DNA of 64,000 bases from Fontisphaera persica (lineage in GTDB: Bacteria > Verrucomicrobiota > Verrucomicrobiia > Limisphaerales > Fontisphaeraceae): positions 1,302,001 through 1,366,000 of the forward strand of contig NZ_CP116615.1 in assembly GCF_024832785.1 (NCBI RefSeq). Reading direction: 5' to 3'. A model generated the notes under the pieces. It was not told where the DNA came from and searched no databases. It was given only the letters and a program-made list of their open reading frames with translations. A program made the position numbers and the translations under genes. This document shows positions 26,360 through 37,600 of this stretch, one piece after another (positions within the stretch are counted from its first letter, which is position 1; each line of letters begins with the position of its first letter).

Positions 26360-27613
26360 ATGTCTTTGCTGCTGAACTGGTTCTTAAGCCACACCGTCCG
26401 CAATGCCATCGCTGCCGAGCGCCACGTGCGCCGCACTTTGCGTGCCCAGGCGGACCTAATCACACCCGCAGGTCAGGAAGCGGTGCGGGAAGCATGTTCC
26501 GCCCTCCGGCAAACCGCCCGGGAAACCACCGACAAGAAAAAATTAGCGGCTGCCCTCGGGCATTTGGAGGCCACCGCCGGCAAATGGATTAAGCCGTATC
26601 CTCATGCCAGTTTGCGCGACAATATCGAGGTGTTTCTAGTGGCCATTGCCGTCGCCATGGCCATCCGCACCTTTTTTCTGCAACCGTTCAAAATTCCCAC
26701 CGGCTCCATGCAGCCGACCTTGTATGGCATTACCCATGAGAACTTGATGGGGCAACATGAGGTCACCATTCCCACCGGCTGGCGGGCCTTTGTGGACTCC
26801 TGGTTCAAAGGCATCAGTTATTTTCAGGTGGTGGCGGAATCCGGCGGCCAGATTCAGGATGTGCGCCCACCCAAACGATTCATTTTCTTCAATCTCTGGC
26901 AGCGGTTTCGCATTGGCACTCAAAACGTCACGCTTTATTTCCCGCCGGACGATATTTTGGAGCGCGCAGGCCTGGTGGAACTTCACCGGCTGCCGGACGG
27001 AGCCATGTATTTCACGCCCACCAGCCGGGAATTTCAACCCGGAGAAATGGTCCTGCGACTTAAGGTTATCAGCGGCGACCATTTGTTTGTGGATCGCTTG
27101 ACATACAATTTCCGTCGGCCCAGGCGGGGTGAAATCATTGTCTTTGCCACCAAGGGCATTCAAGGGCTGGCACCCAATCAGTATTACATCAAGCGCATGG
27201 TGGCGCTGGGAGGCGAAAAGGTGCGAATTGGGGATGACAACCACCTGGTCGTCAACGGCACACGTCTGGATGCCAGCACACCCAACTTCGAGCGGGTCTA
27301 TACTTTCGACATAAAAAATCCCCAAAGGGGGCGTTATTATGGGCACATGAACCGCACGGTGGGGACAAAAGCCGCACAAATTCTCCGCGATCCCAATTTG
27401 ACAAGGCTGTCGTTTTATTTTCCTGATGCGCAAACGGAATTCGTTGTGCGCCCCAAGCATTACCTTGCCATGGGAGACAACACCCTCAACAGTTCCGATT
27501 CCCGCAACTGGGGCGATTTGCCGCAGGAAAATGTTATTGGCAAATCGTTTTTCGTTTACTGGCCTTTTGGCGAACGCTTTGGCTGGGAACACCTGGCCAA
27601 CAGCGGCAAATGA
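26360..27613 (+). CDS. lepB: Signal peptidase I
   Basis: A 417-residue type I signal peptidase, which cleaves signal peptides at the outer face of the inner membrane. A transmembrane helix (VFLVAIAVAMAIRTFFLQPF) precedes the catalytic Ser about 116 in IPTGSMQPTL. The general-base Lys is about 278 in YYIKRMVALGGEKV. Box E appears as MGDNTLNSSDSRNWG. The Ser-Lys distance of about 160 residues is far larger than the roughly 55 in E. coli, so an extra domain is inserted. A charged N-terminal extension of about 90 residues precedes the membrane helix. It forms an operon with lepA. Confidence 0.95.
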   Translation: MSLLLNWFLSHTVRNAIAAERHVRRTLRAQADLITPAGQEAVREACSALRQTARETTDKKKLAAALGHLEATAGKWIKPYPHASLRDNIEVFLVAIAVAMAIRTFFLQPFKIPTGSMQPTLYGITHENLMGQHEVTIPTGWRAFVDSWFKGISYFQVVAESGGQIQDVRPPKRFIFFNLWQRFRIGTQNVTLYFPPDDILERAGLVELHRLPDGAMYFTPTSREFQPGEMVLRLKVISGDHLFVDRLTYNFRRPRRGEIIVFATKGIQGLAPNQYYIKRMVALGGEKVRIGDDNHLVVNGTRLDASTPNFERVYTFDIKNPQRGRYYGHMNRTVGTKAAQILRDPNLTRLSFYFPDAQTEFVVRPKHYLAMGDNTLNSSDSRNWGDLPQENVIGKSFFVYWPFGERFGWEHLANSGK

Positions 27614-27895
27614 TAATTTGACAGCCGACCTCCAGCCAGCCGCAACAATCGTTAAGAGGTTTTATTTAAAAATGCGATTTCCAAACTGCTTGCGCCGCAA
27701 TAAACTGCATGATTATTATTTTCGCACAATTTATGTTATGTTTAATATAAATAGCTGCCTTAAACCCTTCTAAAACAACTGGTTTCCAGCGGTGGTTTGC
27801 AGTTCATCCGCATTTGTCCCACCGCTCAAGGCCCATCTTTCACCGCGATTCTCAGTTGTTTCGTGGTCCATCTTCGGCTAAATCCAAAGCCATTC

Positions 27896-29323
27896 ATGCA
27901 AAAGACTGATGCACCAAAGCCGCAATCCGTAGGAGAGGCATTAAGGGATTTTTTTCGTTCGTTCACTGACTTGGGCGTCCTGCCCAAGGCCCTATGGATT
28001 ATCATTGGCGTTTATGTCGTTGAAAGCATGGCTTATTTCGGCGTGTTGACGCTCATGACGCATTATCTTTCCACGGATTTGCGTTGGGGCGACCGACCAG
28101 CAGGAGTGGCGGTGTCAGTCTTCACCATGCTGGTCACTTTATTCATGTTGGGAGTTGGAAGCTGGGCGGAAAAGCAGGGGTTGCGGCGCGCCATTCTCAT
28201 GGCCCTTGTTTTTAGTACCATTGGCCGGCTGGCTTATTGTCTGGCACCGCAGGCTGGGGGCTTTGCGTCCGGCATCATCATCTTCAGCATTCTCCTCGTG
28301 GCGATGGGGTCGGGGATTTTAACGCCTTCCTGTTATTCGGGGGTCAAGCAATTTACCGATGAAAAAACGCATTCAATGGGGTATGCCATGATTTATGCCT
28401 GGATGAACCTGGGCATTGTGGGGATAGGCGCTTTATCTGCATGGATACGTCCGGCCGTGCAGGAAATCATGGACGGAAAGGGGCAGGGCACTCCCCTGCC
28501 CTTTTTGGCCTTTTTACGCAATTACTCAGTCAGCGGCGCTCATGCGGTGAACTGGGTTTGCCTGGGTATTACTTTGATTGCCCTGGCCGGTTTTCTTGTT
28601 TTGATGACGCGTCGCCAGGAAGCCACGCGCTTGCGTCCGGAAACTGATACCGCCCCCCAAGTGCGCCGCAATCTGCGAGGATTTTTCAAACACTATTTCA
28701 CCGAGGGTCCTTTCGCAAATCCTCGTTTCCTGTTTTTCATCTTCATGTTGCTGCCGGTGCGCACGCTCTTTGCCCATCAATGGCTTACCATGCCGGAATA
28801 TATCTTGCGGGCTTATCCCCAGAACGTAGCGGATCGCATGGAATGGCTGGTGAACTGGATCAACCCGCTCATTATTTTCTTCGGGGTCCCGATTTTGACC
28901 GCCCTCACGCGCCGCGTCCATGTCTATACCATGATGGTGGTGGGGACTTTGGTTTCGGCCGCTCCCACCTTTTTACTTTGTGCCGGCCCCCACCTTGGGC
29001 TGTTGATTACCTACTTTGTGGTGTTTTCCATTGGTGAAGCCCTGTGGTCGGCCCGCTTTTTGGAATACGCGGCGGAGCTGGCGCCGCCAGGACGCGTGGC
29101 ACAATTCATGGGGCTGGCGAACATCCCATGGTTATTGGCCAAAGGAACCACCGGATTTTATTCCGGTTACATGTTGGAGACTTTTTGCGCCAAGGGTCTG
29201 CCCCCCGAACAACTGCAAACCGAATGGATATGGTTGGTTTACGGCATTTTTGCCATGACCACGCCTGTTGGGCTGTGGCTGGCCCGCAAATGGGTGGCGG
29301 CCGGACTCCAAACCAAACATTGA
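27896..29323 (+). CDS. Proton-dependent oligopeptide transporter-like MFS protein
   Basis: A 475-residue permease with about 12 transmembrane helices. The start at 27896 (MQKTDAPKPQSVGEAL) is preferred because the upstream extension is not protein-like. LGVLPKALWIIIGVYVVESMAYFGVLTLMTHYLS resembles the first helix and EXXER-region of POT/PTR peptide transporters, here degenerated. MGSGILTPSCYSGVKQFTDEKTHSMGYAMIYAWMNLGIVG matches the next conserved POT block. The substrate is probably a small peptide, but the proton-coupling ExxER motif is not intact. An AT-rich stretch (27700-27760) upstream may hold the promoter. Confidence 0.8.
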   Translation: MQKTDAPKPQSVGEALRDFFRSFTDLGVLPKALWIIIGVYVVESMAYFGVLTLMTHYLSTDLRWGDRPAGVAVSVFTMLVTLFMLGVGSWAEKQGLRRAILMALVFSTIGRLAYCLAPQAGGFASGIIIFSILLVAMGSGILTPSCYSGVKQFTDEKTHSMGYAMIYAWMNLGIVGIGALSAWIRPAVQEIMDGKGQGTPLPFLAFLRNYSVSGAHAVNWVCLGITLIALAGFLVLMTRRQEATRLRPETDTAPQVRRNLRGFFKHYFTEGPFANPRFLFFIFMLLPVRTLFAHQWLTMPEYILRAYPQNVADRMEWLVNWINPLIIFFGVPILTALTRRVHVYTMMVVGTLVSAAPTFLLCAGPHLGLLITYFVVFSIGEALWSARFLEYAAELAPPGRVAQFMGLANIPWLLAKGTTGFYSGYMLETFCAKGLPPEQLQTEWIWLVYGIFAMTTPVGLWLARKWVAAGLQTKH

Positions 29324-29358
29324 AGCGCTTCCCCCCTTCGCGTTAGGCTGAATGGTGC

Positions 29359-30615
29359 ATGTGGTTGCGTGCGCGATGGATATTGCCCATATCCCAACCT
29401 CCTCTGGAGGATGGGGTGCTGGAGATTCATCGCGGCCGAATCACCACCGTGGGGCGATGGCGCGATTTGCGTCGGCGGAGCTCAGGTGAGCTTTTGGATT
29501 TAGGGGATGTTCTCTTGATGCCGGGCTTAATCAACGCCCATTGCCATTTGGATTACACGCACATGGCAGGCGGCCTGCCACCACCGCGCTATTTTCCCGA
29601 CTGGCTTAAGGGGATGTTGTCTTTCAAGTCGCATTGGGGGTTTAGTGAATTTGCCCAATCATGGCTGGCGGGAGCCCGGATGTTGCTGGAATCCGGGGTT
29701 ACCACCGTGGTGGACATCGAGGCGGTGCCTGAACTTTTGCCCGAGGTTTGGAGCGCCACTCCGTTGCGCGTCTTCAGCCTCCTGGAACTAACCAATGTGC
29801 GCAGCCGCCGAGCTGCCAATGATTTGCTTGTCGAGGCCCAGCGATGGCTTGATCCCTTGCCCCGCGGCCGCTGCAGGCCTGGATTATCCCCGCACGCCTT
29901 GTATTCCACCACGCCCGAACTGGTCCAGGCCGCCGCCGCGTTGTGCCGAAAGCGCCGCTGGCCTATGGCCATGCACGTGGCTGAATCGGTGGATGAATTC
30001 GAGATGTTCACGCGTCGGGCCGGGCGGATGTATGACTGGCTTGCGCCTCAGCGAGATATGGATGATTGCAAGGGACGCACACCGGTGGAACAGTTGGCCG
30101 CGCTTCGGGTTTTAGGCCCGCGGCTGTTGGCCATCCATGTCAACAACGCCACCCCACATGATGCTGAATTGCTGGCTCAACATAACGTCAGTGTGGTTCA
30201 TTGCCCCCAAAGCCATAGTTACTTTCGCCATCGCCCTTTTCCGCTGCAGACGGTGATGAACGCTGGAGTGAATGTTTGCTTGGGCACTGATAGTTTGGCC
30301 TCAACTATGAAGAAAGGAAAAGGGCCACTGGTATTGAGCATGTTCAGCGAAATGCGGGAAATGGCAGCCAAGTTTCCGGGATTAGCCCCTCAGGCAATCC
30401 TCAACATGGCCACTGTGAATGGGGCGAAAGCTGTGGGCTTACAAGGGCGCCTGGGTCAAATCCAGCCAGGGGCTTGGGCGGACCTTGTGGCGCTGCCAGT
30501 TCCCTCCTCGCTCACCTGCCCTTTTGAGTATGTGGTTCATGCGGCAGGTAAACCCATTGGAGTCATGATTCAGGGCCGTTGGGAGGTTCAAAATTGGCAG
30601 ATACCCAAAACGTGA
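29359..30615 (+). CDS. Amidohydrolase (TRZ/ATZ / cytosine-deaminase-like)
   Basis: A 418-residue metal-dependent hydrolase. The N-terminal strand and the metal site LINAHCHLDYTH are typical. Further ligands are His in AMHVAESVDEF and in LLAIHVNNATP, and the Asp in CLGTDSLAS. The C-terminal HGxxGxI-type turn appears as GLQGRLGQIQPGAWADLV. Members deaminate or dechlorinate nucleobases, triazines and related rings (for example SAH or MTA deaminase); the exact substrate cannot be assigned. It starts 35 bases after the POT transporter and probably shares its transcript. Confidence 0.88.
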   Translation: MWLRARWILPISQPPLEDGVLEIHRGRITTVGRWRDLRRRSSGELLDLGDVLLMPGLINAHCHLDYTHMAGGLPPPRYFPDWLKGMLSFKSHWGFSEFAQSWLAGARMLLESGVTTVVDIEAVPELLPEVWSATPLRVFSLLELTNVRSRRAANDLLVEAQRWLDPLPRGRCRPGLSPHALYSTTPELVQAAAALCRKRRWPMAMHVAESVDEFEMFTRRAGRMYDWLAPQRDMDDCKGRTPVEQLAALRVLGPRLLAIHVNNATPHDAELLAQHNVSVVHCPQSHSYFRHRPFPLQTVMNAGVNVCLGTDSLASTMKKGKGPLVLSMFSEMREMAAKFPGLAPQAILNMATVNGAKAVGLQGRLGQIQPGAWADLVALPVPSSLTCPFEYVVHAAGKPIGVMIQGRWEVQNWQIPKT

Positions 30616-30773
30616 TTCTCAAACCCAGTCAAGCCGATGACTTTATCGTTATAGATTTTTGGATTACCCCATATTCTTGTAATTTTTTGTTGCTTTTGCC
30701 GTTCCCCCATGGTGTAATTAAGGCGTTGTCGTACCTACCGAACCCTCACTTTGGTTGTGCGACAGATGTAAGC

Positions 30774-30795
30774 AACCACAATTAGTTGTGGTTTT
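30774..30795 (+). other. Hairpin upstream of smc
   Basis: AACCACAA, loop TTAG, TTGTGGTT followed by TT. A stem of 8 base pairs, 45 bases upstream of the smc start. It could be a weak terminator of the amidohydrolase transcript or an operator half-site pair; no function is shown. Confidence 0.4.
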
Positions 30796-30840
30796 GGCTT
30801 GCATTGTCCACAACCTCTGGTAACCTTGTTCAAAACTGGC

Positions 30841-33800
30841 ATGTATCTAAAAAGTCTTACGGTTTTAGGGTTCAAGTCCTTTGCGGACAAGACAACGCTA
30901 AACTTCCTGCCGGGAGTGACTTGCATTGTTGGCCCCAATGGGTGCGGCAAATCCAACGTGTCAGACGCAATACGTTGGGTATTGGGTGAGCAATCCGCCA
31001 AAGCCCTGCGCGGGGGCGAGATGGCAGACGTTATTTTTAACGGCACAGATACCCGAAAACCGCTGGGCATGGCCGAAGTGTCTCTCACCATCGGGGATGT
31101 GGATGCGGAGCAACTGCGTGCCGCCGGAGTGGAGCTGAGCTACAACGAGGTGACCATTACGCGGCGGGTCTTTCGGGATGGAGGCAGCGAATACTTCATC
31201 AACCGCACGCCGTGCCGCCTCAAAGACATCCAACAATTATTCATGGGCACCGGGGTGGGCCGTGCCAGCTACAGTATCATGGCCCAAGGCAGCATTACGC
31301 AGATTCTTTCGAGCCGTCCAGAAGACCGCCGAATGGTATTCGAGGAAGCAGCGGGCATCACCAAATTCAAGGCCCAGAAAAAAGAGGCTTTGCGCAAACT
31401 GGAATATACCGAACAAAACCTGTTGCGGGTGGCGGACTTAATCAAGGAAGTCAAGCGCCAGATTGGCTCGCTGCAACGGCAGGCGGGCAAGGCCCGGCGG
31501 TACCGGCAGCTCATGCAGGAGTTGCAGCATCTGGATACGCAATTGGCCCGCCATCAATTCGACGTGTTGCAGGGCGAGATTCGTGAGCGCCAGGCGCGGT
31601 TGGCGGAAGTGCAGCGCGAGTTGGAGGCTGGCGCGGAGGCGCTGTTGCGTCAGGAGGACGAACTGGCGCAGTTGCGGCAGCAGGTTTCTGAATTGGAACA
31701 ACAAATCAGCCTGGCTCAGCAGCAGGGGCTGGAAGTTAAAGGTCAAATCGAGCGTCACGAAAACCGCATCCAGTTTAATCAGGAACGCATCCGTGAACTC
31801 GAACAGCAAAATGCGCGCGCGTTGCGGGACATTGCCGAAGCCAAAGAGCGGCGACAGATTTCGGAAAGCGAACTGGAGCAGGTCATGGAACGGTTGCGGG
31901 AGGCTGAAGAAAACCTCTCCCGCCAGCGCGAAAATCTCGCGGCGCGCCAGCAGGCGGTCCGGGAGGTGGAAGATGCCCTGAGGCAGCGACAGGAAGTCCT
32001 GCGCCAGGTCCAAAGCGAGACGTTTGCGGTGGCGCAGAAACTGGCGCGCGCGCGCAATGCCATGACCGCGTTGGAATTGCAAAAGCAAGGCAACCTGGCC
32101 CGGCTGGAAAAACTGTCCGCCGAGAAAATCCAACTGGAGGAAGAACGCGGCCGGCTGGAACGGCGGTTGCAGGAGTTTGCCGCCAGCGTGGAGGAGGAAA
32201 AGAAGAATGTGCTGATCCAGCGCGGCACGGTGGAAGAACGCCAGCGGCGGTTGCGGGAGACGCAGCAGGAACTGGCCCAAGTGGTGAGTGAAGTTGAGGA
32301 TTTATTGCGACAACAGGCCGGCCTGCGGGCGCGCTTAAATACACTGGAGCAGTTGGCGGAGTCCCATGAAGGCTTTGGGGCCGGCGCTTTGGCGGCGTTG
32401 AAGAAAACAGAGGCGGTGCTGGGTTCGCTGGCCGATCGCATTCAGACCGCCGACGACCATGTAACCGCCGTGGAGGCCGCTCTGGGCCACCACCTGCAAC
32501 TGGTGCTTACCGACCAGCCTGAAACGGCCAGGCAGATTGTTGAGGAACTCCGCCAGCAGAGGAAGGGCAAAGCCAGTGTGGCGGCGCTCGCGCTGCGGAA
32601 TGGACATCACGCGGATCCCACGGAAGGCGATCCAGCGGCTCCGGGGCAACCGTTGACGCAAGTAATCCAAGCCGATGATCTGGCGCGACCCTGGGTGAAT
32701 GCCCTGCTGGGACGCACGCGTCTGGTGCCCGACCTCGCGGCGGCCACGGCCGCCTGGCAGCAACATCCGGGACAATGGGACTATGTGACGCCCCACGGCG
32801 ATTTATTAAGCCGGCATGGCATTTTCTCCGGTGGCAGCTCCTCCAATGGCAGCCAAGCTGCTTCCATTCTGAGCCGTAAAAACCAGATTCAAAGCCTGCG
32901 AGCGACCTTGAGCGGTTTGCAGGAAAAACTTAACGAATGCAACCGCCGCAAGGGCGCATTGCAGGCGGAGCAAACATCTCTGCAATCCAGCCTGCAACAG
33001 GCGCAAACGGAGTTGCGCGCCCAGGAGGTATCGGTGGCCACCCATCAAGGGGAATTCAATGCCCTGCAAAATTCGTTGCGTGTGCTGCATCAAAAAATTG
33101 ACACGGTGGTGTACGAGATTCAAAGCCTGGCCGGCCAGGCGCAGGAGGGACAGCAGCAACACGCCGTGCTGGCGGCACAGGCCGCGGAATATGAGAAACA
33201 GGAGCAGGAGCTGCAATGCCGCCTGGCGGAAGAAAGCGCGGGATTGGAGGAGTTGCGGCAGCAGCGCGAACTGGCCAGCGCCGCTTTGACGGAAGCCAAA
33301 GTAGCCGTGGCCACACAAGAGCAATTGCGGTCAGCCTGCTGGCAGCAAAAGGGCCCCCTGGAACAGCGCATCCGTGAGCTGGGACAACTGGTGAGCCAGC
33401 GCGAGGCGGAGCTGGGGACATGCGCCCAACGTCACGCACAGGCAGAGGCGGAAATTGAAGATTCACGCCGGCAGATGGAGCGCCTGGCGCATGAGCGGGA
33501 ACAGGTCAACGCGCGGACCGCCCTGTTACAGCAGGAGAAAGGGTCGCTGGCCGCGGTCATGCATGAACGCGAAGAACATCTGCGCAGCGAACGCAAGCGC
33601 CATTCCGAAATGCAGCAACAAAAAGCGGCTCTGGAGGTCGAACTGGCGCAAAAGGAGATGTCGGTGCAGAATTTACGCGAGCGCATCCAACAAAAATATC
33701 AGGTCAATCTGGACGATGTCCGCAGCGAGTGCATCACCATCACCTACGCTGACGAGGGGCCGGCACGCGTCGAGACACTGACCCCCGAACAGATGGCAGC

Positions 33801-34596
33801 CGCCGGCGTGGCCACCGACTGGAAGGCGGTAGCTGAGCAGGTGGCGGCCTTGCAACAGCGCATTGAAGAAATGGGGCCGGTGAATCTGGTGGCCATCGAA
33901 GAATATGAGGAAACCGAGCAACGCTACAAATTCCTCAGCGCGCAGCATGAGGACTTGGTGGCCGCCAAGGCCCAGTTGGTGGAAGTCATTCAGCGCATCA
34001 ACAGCCAGACGCGGGAAATGTTCACCGAGACCTTCAACAAAATCCGGGATAATTTCCAGAACATGTTTGTGGAAATCTTTGGGGGTGGAAAAGCGGACTT
34101 GCGGCTGGTGGATGAAGGCGATGTCCTGGAAAGCGGCATAGAAATTGTGGCGCGTCCCCCAGGCAAACAATTGCAAAGCATTTCCCTGCTTTCCGGCGGT
34201 GAGCAGACCATGACCGCCGTGGCCCTGTTGTTTTCCATCTATCAAGTCAAACCCAGTCCCTTCTGTGTGCTGGATGAATTGGACGCACCGCTGGATGAAT
34301 CCAACATCAACCGCTTCATCAAGGTGTTGCAGCGATTTCTTTTGCATTCCCAGTTTATCATCATCACCCACAACAAACGCACCATCGGCATGGCCGATGT
34401 CCTTTATGGTATCACCATGCAGGAGAACGGCGTCAGCAAGGTGGTCAGCGTGAAGTTTCACAAGGCCGATCCCCTCCCCTCCCCTGCCCTGACACAGGAT
34501 ACCGAGGCCGCATCCCCAACGGCAGGGCCGGTGGATGAAGCTCAGGCACCCCAGGCACCAGCCAACACCTCAGGAGAGGTAGTTTTGGTAAAATAA
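30841..34596 (+). CDS. smc: Chromosome segregation ATPase SMC
   Basis: A 1251-residue SMC protein that forms the condensin core. The start at 30841 gives MYLKSLTVLGFKSFADKTTLNF. Walker A is VGPNGCGKSNV, the C-terminal signature is LSGGEQTMTAVALLFSIYQ, and Walker B is PFCVLDELDAPLDE. Two long coiled coils (about residues 170-510 and 690-1030) flank a hinge (about 520-680, GFGAGALAALKKTEAVLGSLADR...). A proline-rich tail of about 45 residues is appended after the ATPase head. The following gene converges from the other strand. Confidence 0.97.
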   Translation: MYLKSLTVLGFKSFADKTTLNFLPGVTCIVGPNGCGKSNVSDAIRWVLGEQSAKALRGGEMADVIFNGTDTRKPLGMAEVSLTIGDVDAEQLRAAGVELSYNEVTITRRVFRDGGSEYFINRTPCRLKDIQQLFMGTGVGRASYSIMAQGSITQILSSRPEDRRMVFEEAAGITKFKAQKKEALRKLEYTEQNLLRVADLIKEVKRQIGSLQRQAGKARRYRQLMQELQHLDTQLARHQFDVLQGEIRERQARLAEVQRELEAGAEALLRQEDELAQLRQQVSELEQQISLAQQQGLEVKGQIERHENRIQFNQERIRELEQQNARALRDIAEAKERRQISESELEQVMERLREAEENLSRQRENLAARQQAVREVEDALRQRQEVLRQVQSETFAVAQKLARARNAMTALELQKQGNLARLEKLSAEKIQLEEERGRLERRLQEFAASVEEEKKNVLIQRGTVEERQRRLRETQQELAQVVSEVEDLLRQQAGLRARLNTLEQLAESHEGFGAGALAALKKTEAVLGSLADRIQTADDHVTAVEAALGHHLQLVLTDQPETARQIVEELRQQRKGKASVAALALRNGHHADPTEGDPAAPGQPLTQVIQADDLARPWVNALLGRTRLVPDLAAATAAWQQHPGQWDYVTPHGDLLSRHGIFSGGSSSNGSQAASILSRKNQIQSLRATLSGLQEKLNECNRRKGALQAEQTSLQSSLQQAQTELRAQEVSVATHQGEFNALQNSLRVLHQKIDTVVYEIQSLAGQAQEGQQQHAVLAAQAAEYEKQEQELQCRLAEESAGLEELRQQRELASAALTEAKVAVATQEQLRSACWQQKGPLEQRIRELGQLVSQREAELGTCAQRHAQAEAEIEDSRRQMERLAHEREQVNARTALLQQEKGSLAAVMHEREEHLRSERKRHSEMQQQKAALEVELAQKEMSVQNLRERIQQKYQVNLDDVRSECITITYADEGPARVETLTPEQMAAAGVATDWKAVAEQVAALQQRIEEMGPVNLVAIEEYEETEQRYKFLSAQHEDLVAAKAQLVEVIQRINSQTREMFTETFNKIRDNFQNMFVEIFGGGKADLRLVDEGDVLESGIEIVARPPGKQLQSISLLSGGEQTMTAVALLFSIYQVKPSPFCVLDELDAPLDESNINRFIKVLQRFLLHSQFIIITHNKRTIGMADVLYGITMQENGVSKVVSVKFHKADPLPSPALTQDTEAASPTAGPVDEAQAPQAPANTSGEVVLVK

Positions 34597-34642
34597 AGCG
34601 CCCCCAAACGAATAGGTGCTGGTTTGACCCGCTTTAGCGGTG

Positions 34643-37600
34643 TTAAGGCCGGAGCTCGATGGTCAGCGTCAGAGGCTCACTGGTGTTTTGTCCACCGTAA
34701 GAAACGCCTCCTGAATCCATCGCATAAACCTGGACTTCCACAGTCCCAACGGCCCCTGCGGGTTGACAACTCAAGATGCCTTCAGGACTAATGACCGGCT
34801 GGATACGAAATAAATCTTTGCGCGGGTTCGCCACTACGAAGCGCAGGGTTTGCGTGTTTTCATTGGAGGGGCCTTTGGTGCAGCCATTCAAATCCACCAC
34901 GAGAGCGGTTTGAGTCATCATGGCCGCACTGAAAACCAGCCGATTAGTGGTGAGCGCAAGAACGGGCGGGTCATTAACCCCATAGACCAGCAGGGAGAAA
35001 CTGCGGCTGGCGGAGTTGGTGCCATCGCTGGCGGTGAGGGTGATCAGTGTACGCCCAAATTCATTGGGGGTGGGGCGCGCCACCAGGACTCGTTCGCTGC
35101 CCCTGCCTTCCACCGCCATAGCATCGGGCGGCAGCAAGCTCTCATTCGTTGAGGCAAAATTGAAGACCAGGTTGTCAGGGGGCGATTCCAAATCGCTCAC
35201 AGTAAAGGTCCAACGGACCTCTTGGTCCTCGTAGATGGTTTTGCCCGGGATAAGGCTCAAAGCGGGCGGATCATTGACATTTTCCACTCGAATGAGGAAT
35301 TGCAATGGAGCCGATGCATTCACGCCTCCATAGCTGACCGGGCCATTATCGCGTCCGATTAAAGTGACGGCAGTTTCGCCAAACTGATTCTTGGCGGGCA
35401 TAAAACGCAAAGCGCCCCCAGTGATGATGGCAGGTTGGATTGAGAACAGTCCCGGCTGAGCTGCATTAAGCTGGAATCGCACAGTCTGGCGTTGCTCATC
35501 CAAGGCCGAGGGCGGACCGCCCAGGGCGCGAGCGATGAAACCGGGAACTGTGACATAACCAGCATCTTCCTGAGCCACAACCATGTTGGTGGCCAGGGTG
35601 ACCTCCGGCGGATCATTCACCGGCAGGATGGTGATGGCAATCTTGGCCGAGGAGGAGTAACGTTGGCCGTCAAAGGCATAATATTCAATCACATCCCGCC
35701 CATTGGCGTTGGTATGAGGACGGTAGCTATAGATATCCGGAGGCCGTTTCAAAACCAAGCTGCCGTTGGTTGGCCCAGCCCCGAAGCGGAATTGCAAAGG
35801 CCCCGTGCTGCCACGCAACCGGATTTCCAGTGGCCAGTCCTCCAGCGTCGTTAATTTCATGGGCACCACGCGCGGCTGGTAGTTGTTAAGCAACAGGGCA
35901 ACTTCATCGGACCCCCACTGTGCCGCCACAACATCGGTCAAGCTGTCCTTGTTGAAATCACCCGTGGCAAGGCCGCCGGGAAGGCCCGGCAGCCAGTAGA
36001 AAGCACCCTGATCCTGATAGTAGTTTTGGAAAGTCCCGCCTCCCAGTCCCAACAACACCTTGATGCTGCTTTCCACTTCATCGCTAATGACCAGGTCGGT
36101 CAAGCCATCCCGGTTAATATCGGCGGCCACCACGGCAGCGGGGCTGCCGCCCAGCCAGGTGGGAGGTAGGGCGGCAAACATGCCCAGCCCGACATTTAAC
36201 AGCACGGTCAAGGTGGTGTCACCGGCATGAATTACGGCCAAATCCCTCCTTCCATCTCCATTGAAATCGCCGGCTGCCATGGCACGCGGCCCTTCGCCGG
36301 TGGCATAGGTTTGCTGTGACAAGAACGCCCCATTTCCCGCGCCCAAAAGAATCCGAACGGTTCCCTGGCCATATTCGGCCACCGCCAAATCGGGGCGCGT
36401 GTCCGCATTAAAATCGTCGGCCAGCACGGCCCAAGGTTGCAGACCCACCGCCACAGTGACCGAGTTGCGAATCCACCCGACCCCATTGCCGAAATGAATG
36501 CCGAGCGTATTTTCATCCCAATGGGTACAGATCACATCCGGCTTGCTGTCTTTGTCCAAATCCGTGACAGCCACCGCTACCACGTTGCTGCCGGACGAAA
36601 CATTAAACGGCGTGGCAAACGTGCCATCCCCACCGCCAATGAGCAGGCTGATGCGGTTCTGGCGCCCTCCGGCTATGGCCAAATCCAGTCGGCTGTCACG
36701 GTTGAAATCCCCGGTGGCCAGATGAGTAATAATACCGCCAACGGGCATTTCCACCGGCGGCGCAAGTTGCCCTTGCCCATCCCCAAACAACAAGGAAATG
36801 GAGTTGCCTGCCACGTTGGCACAGACCACGTCCAATTTGCTATCGCGGTTGAAATCCCCCGTTGCCACCGCCACCGGCTGCGGCCCGGCCCGGAAACTCA
36901 CGGGAAACTCAAATAAATAGGGTGCGATGTCATTAATCGCGGCCACCGTGACCACCACCGGCACGGAACGCACCAGGTGCCCATTCACCATGTAACCTAC
37001 TTCAAAGGAATCCACACCATTGAAATAGCCGGCAGAAGTGTAACGCACGCGATTGTCCGGCAGAACGGCAGCCACGCCATTCCGTGGGGCACGCACGATG
37101 ACGTAGGTCAGTGTTTGGCCTAGTCCGTTGGTGAGCGGGCCAGCATAAAATTCCAGCGATTCGCGCTCCGGCACACTCCTGGCCACAGGGGACAAGGCAG
37201 GAGCGGCCTGGGCGGGAAAGACCACCACATTGAAAGCCTGCGTGGCACTCAAGGGGGGCAGGCCGTTGTCGCTGACCACCAATTCCACTGCCTGGGTCCG
37301 GCCCGCATCTTGGGCCAATGGTTGCCATCGCCACACACCGGTCAGGGTCTCTATCGTGGCGTTGGATGGGCCGCTGGTCATGCGCCAAGTTAATACTTGG
37401 GGCGGCGCTTCGGCATCCTCCACCCTGCTGGTCACCACCAATTCCTCTCCAACGATGGCCACCTGATGGGATGATAGTGCGACGACGGGGGCGGTGTTTT
37501 GCCCTTGCACGGTAATGGTGAAGGAGGTGGTGGCACTGGCTGGCGGTGTGCCATTGTCGGCGGCCCTTACCATGATGGTGAAAACCTGTCCGGTTTGCGC

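Noticed and set aside
31438-32280. 280-residue minus-strand frame within smc
   Set aside because: Antisense to the SMC coiled coil; leucine/glutamine-rich pattern is a by-product of that coiled coil.
34594-34636. TAAAGCG...CGCTTTA inverted repeat between smc and the giant gene as a terminator
   Set aside because: Only 7 bases of stem with a 29-base loop and no U tract; too weak to call.
35870-36880. Repeated segments in the giant gene as a DNA tandem repeat
   Set aside because: The repeats are protein-level FG-GAP units with diverged codons, not a nucleotide repeat array.
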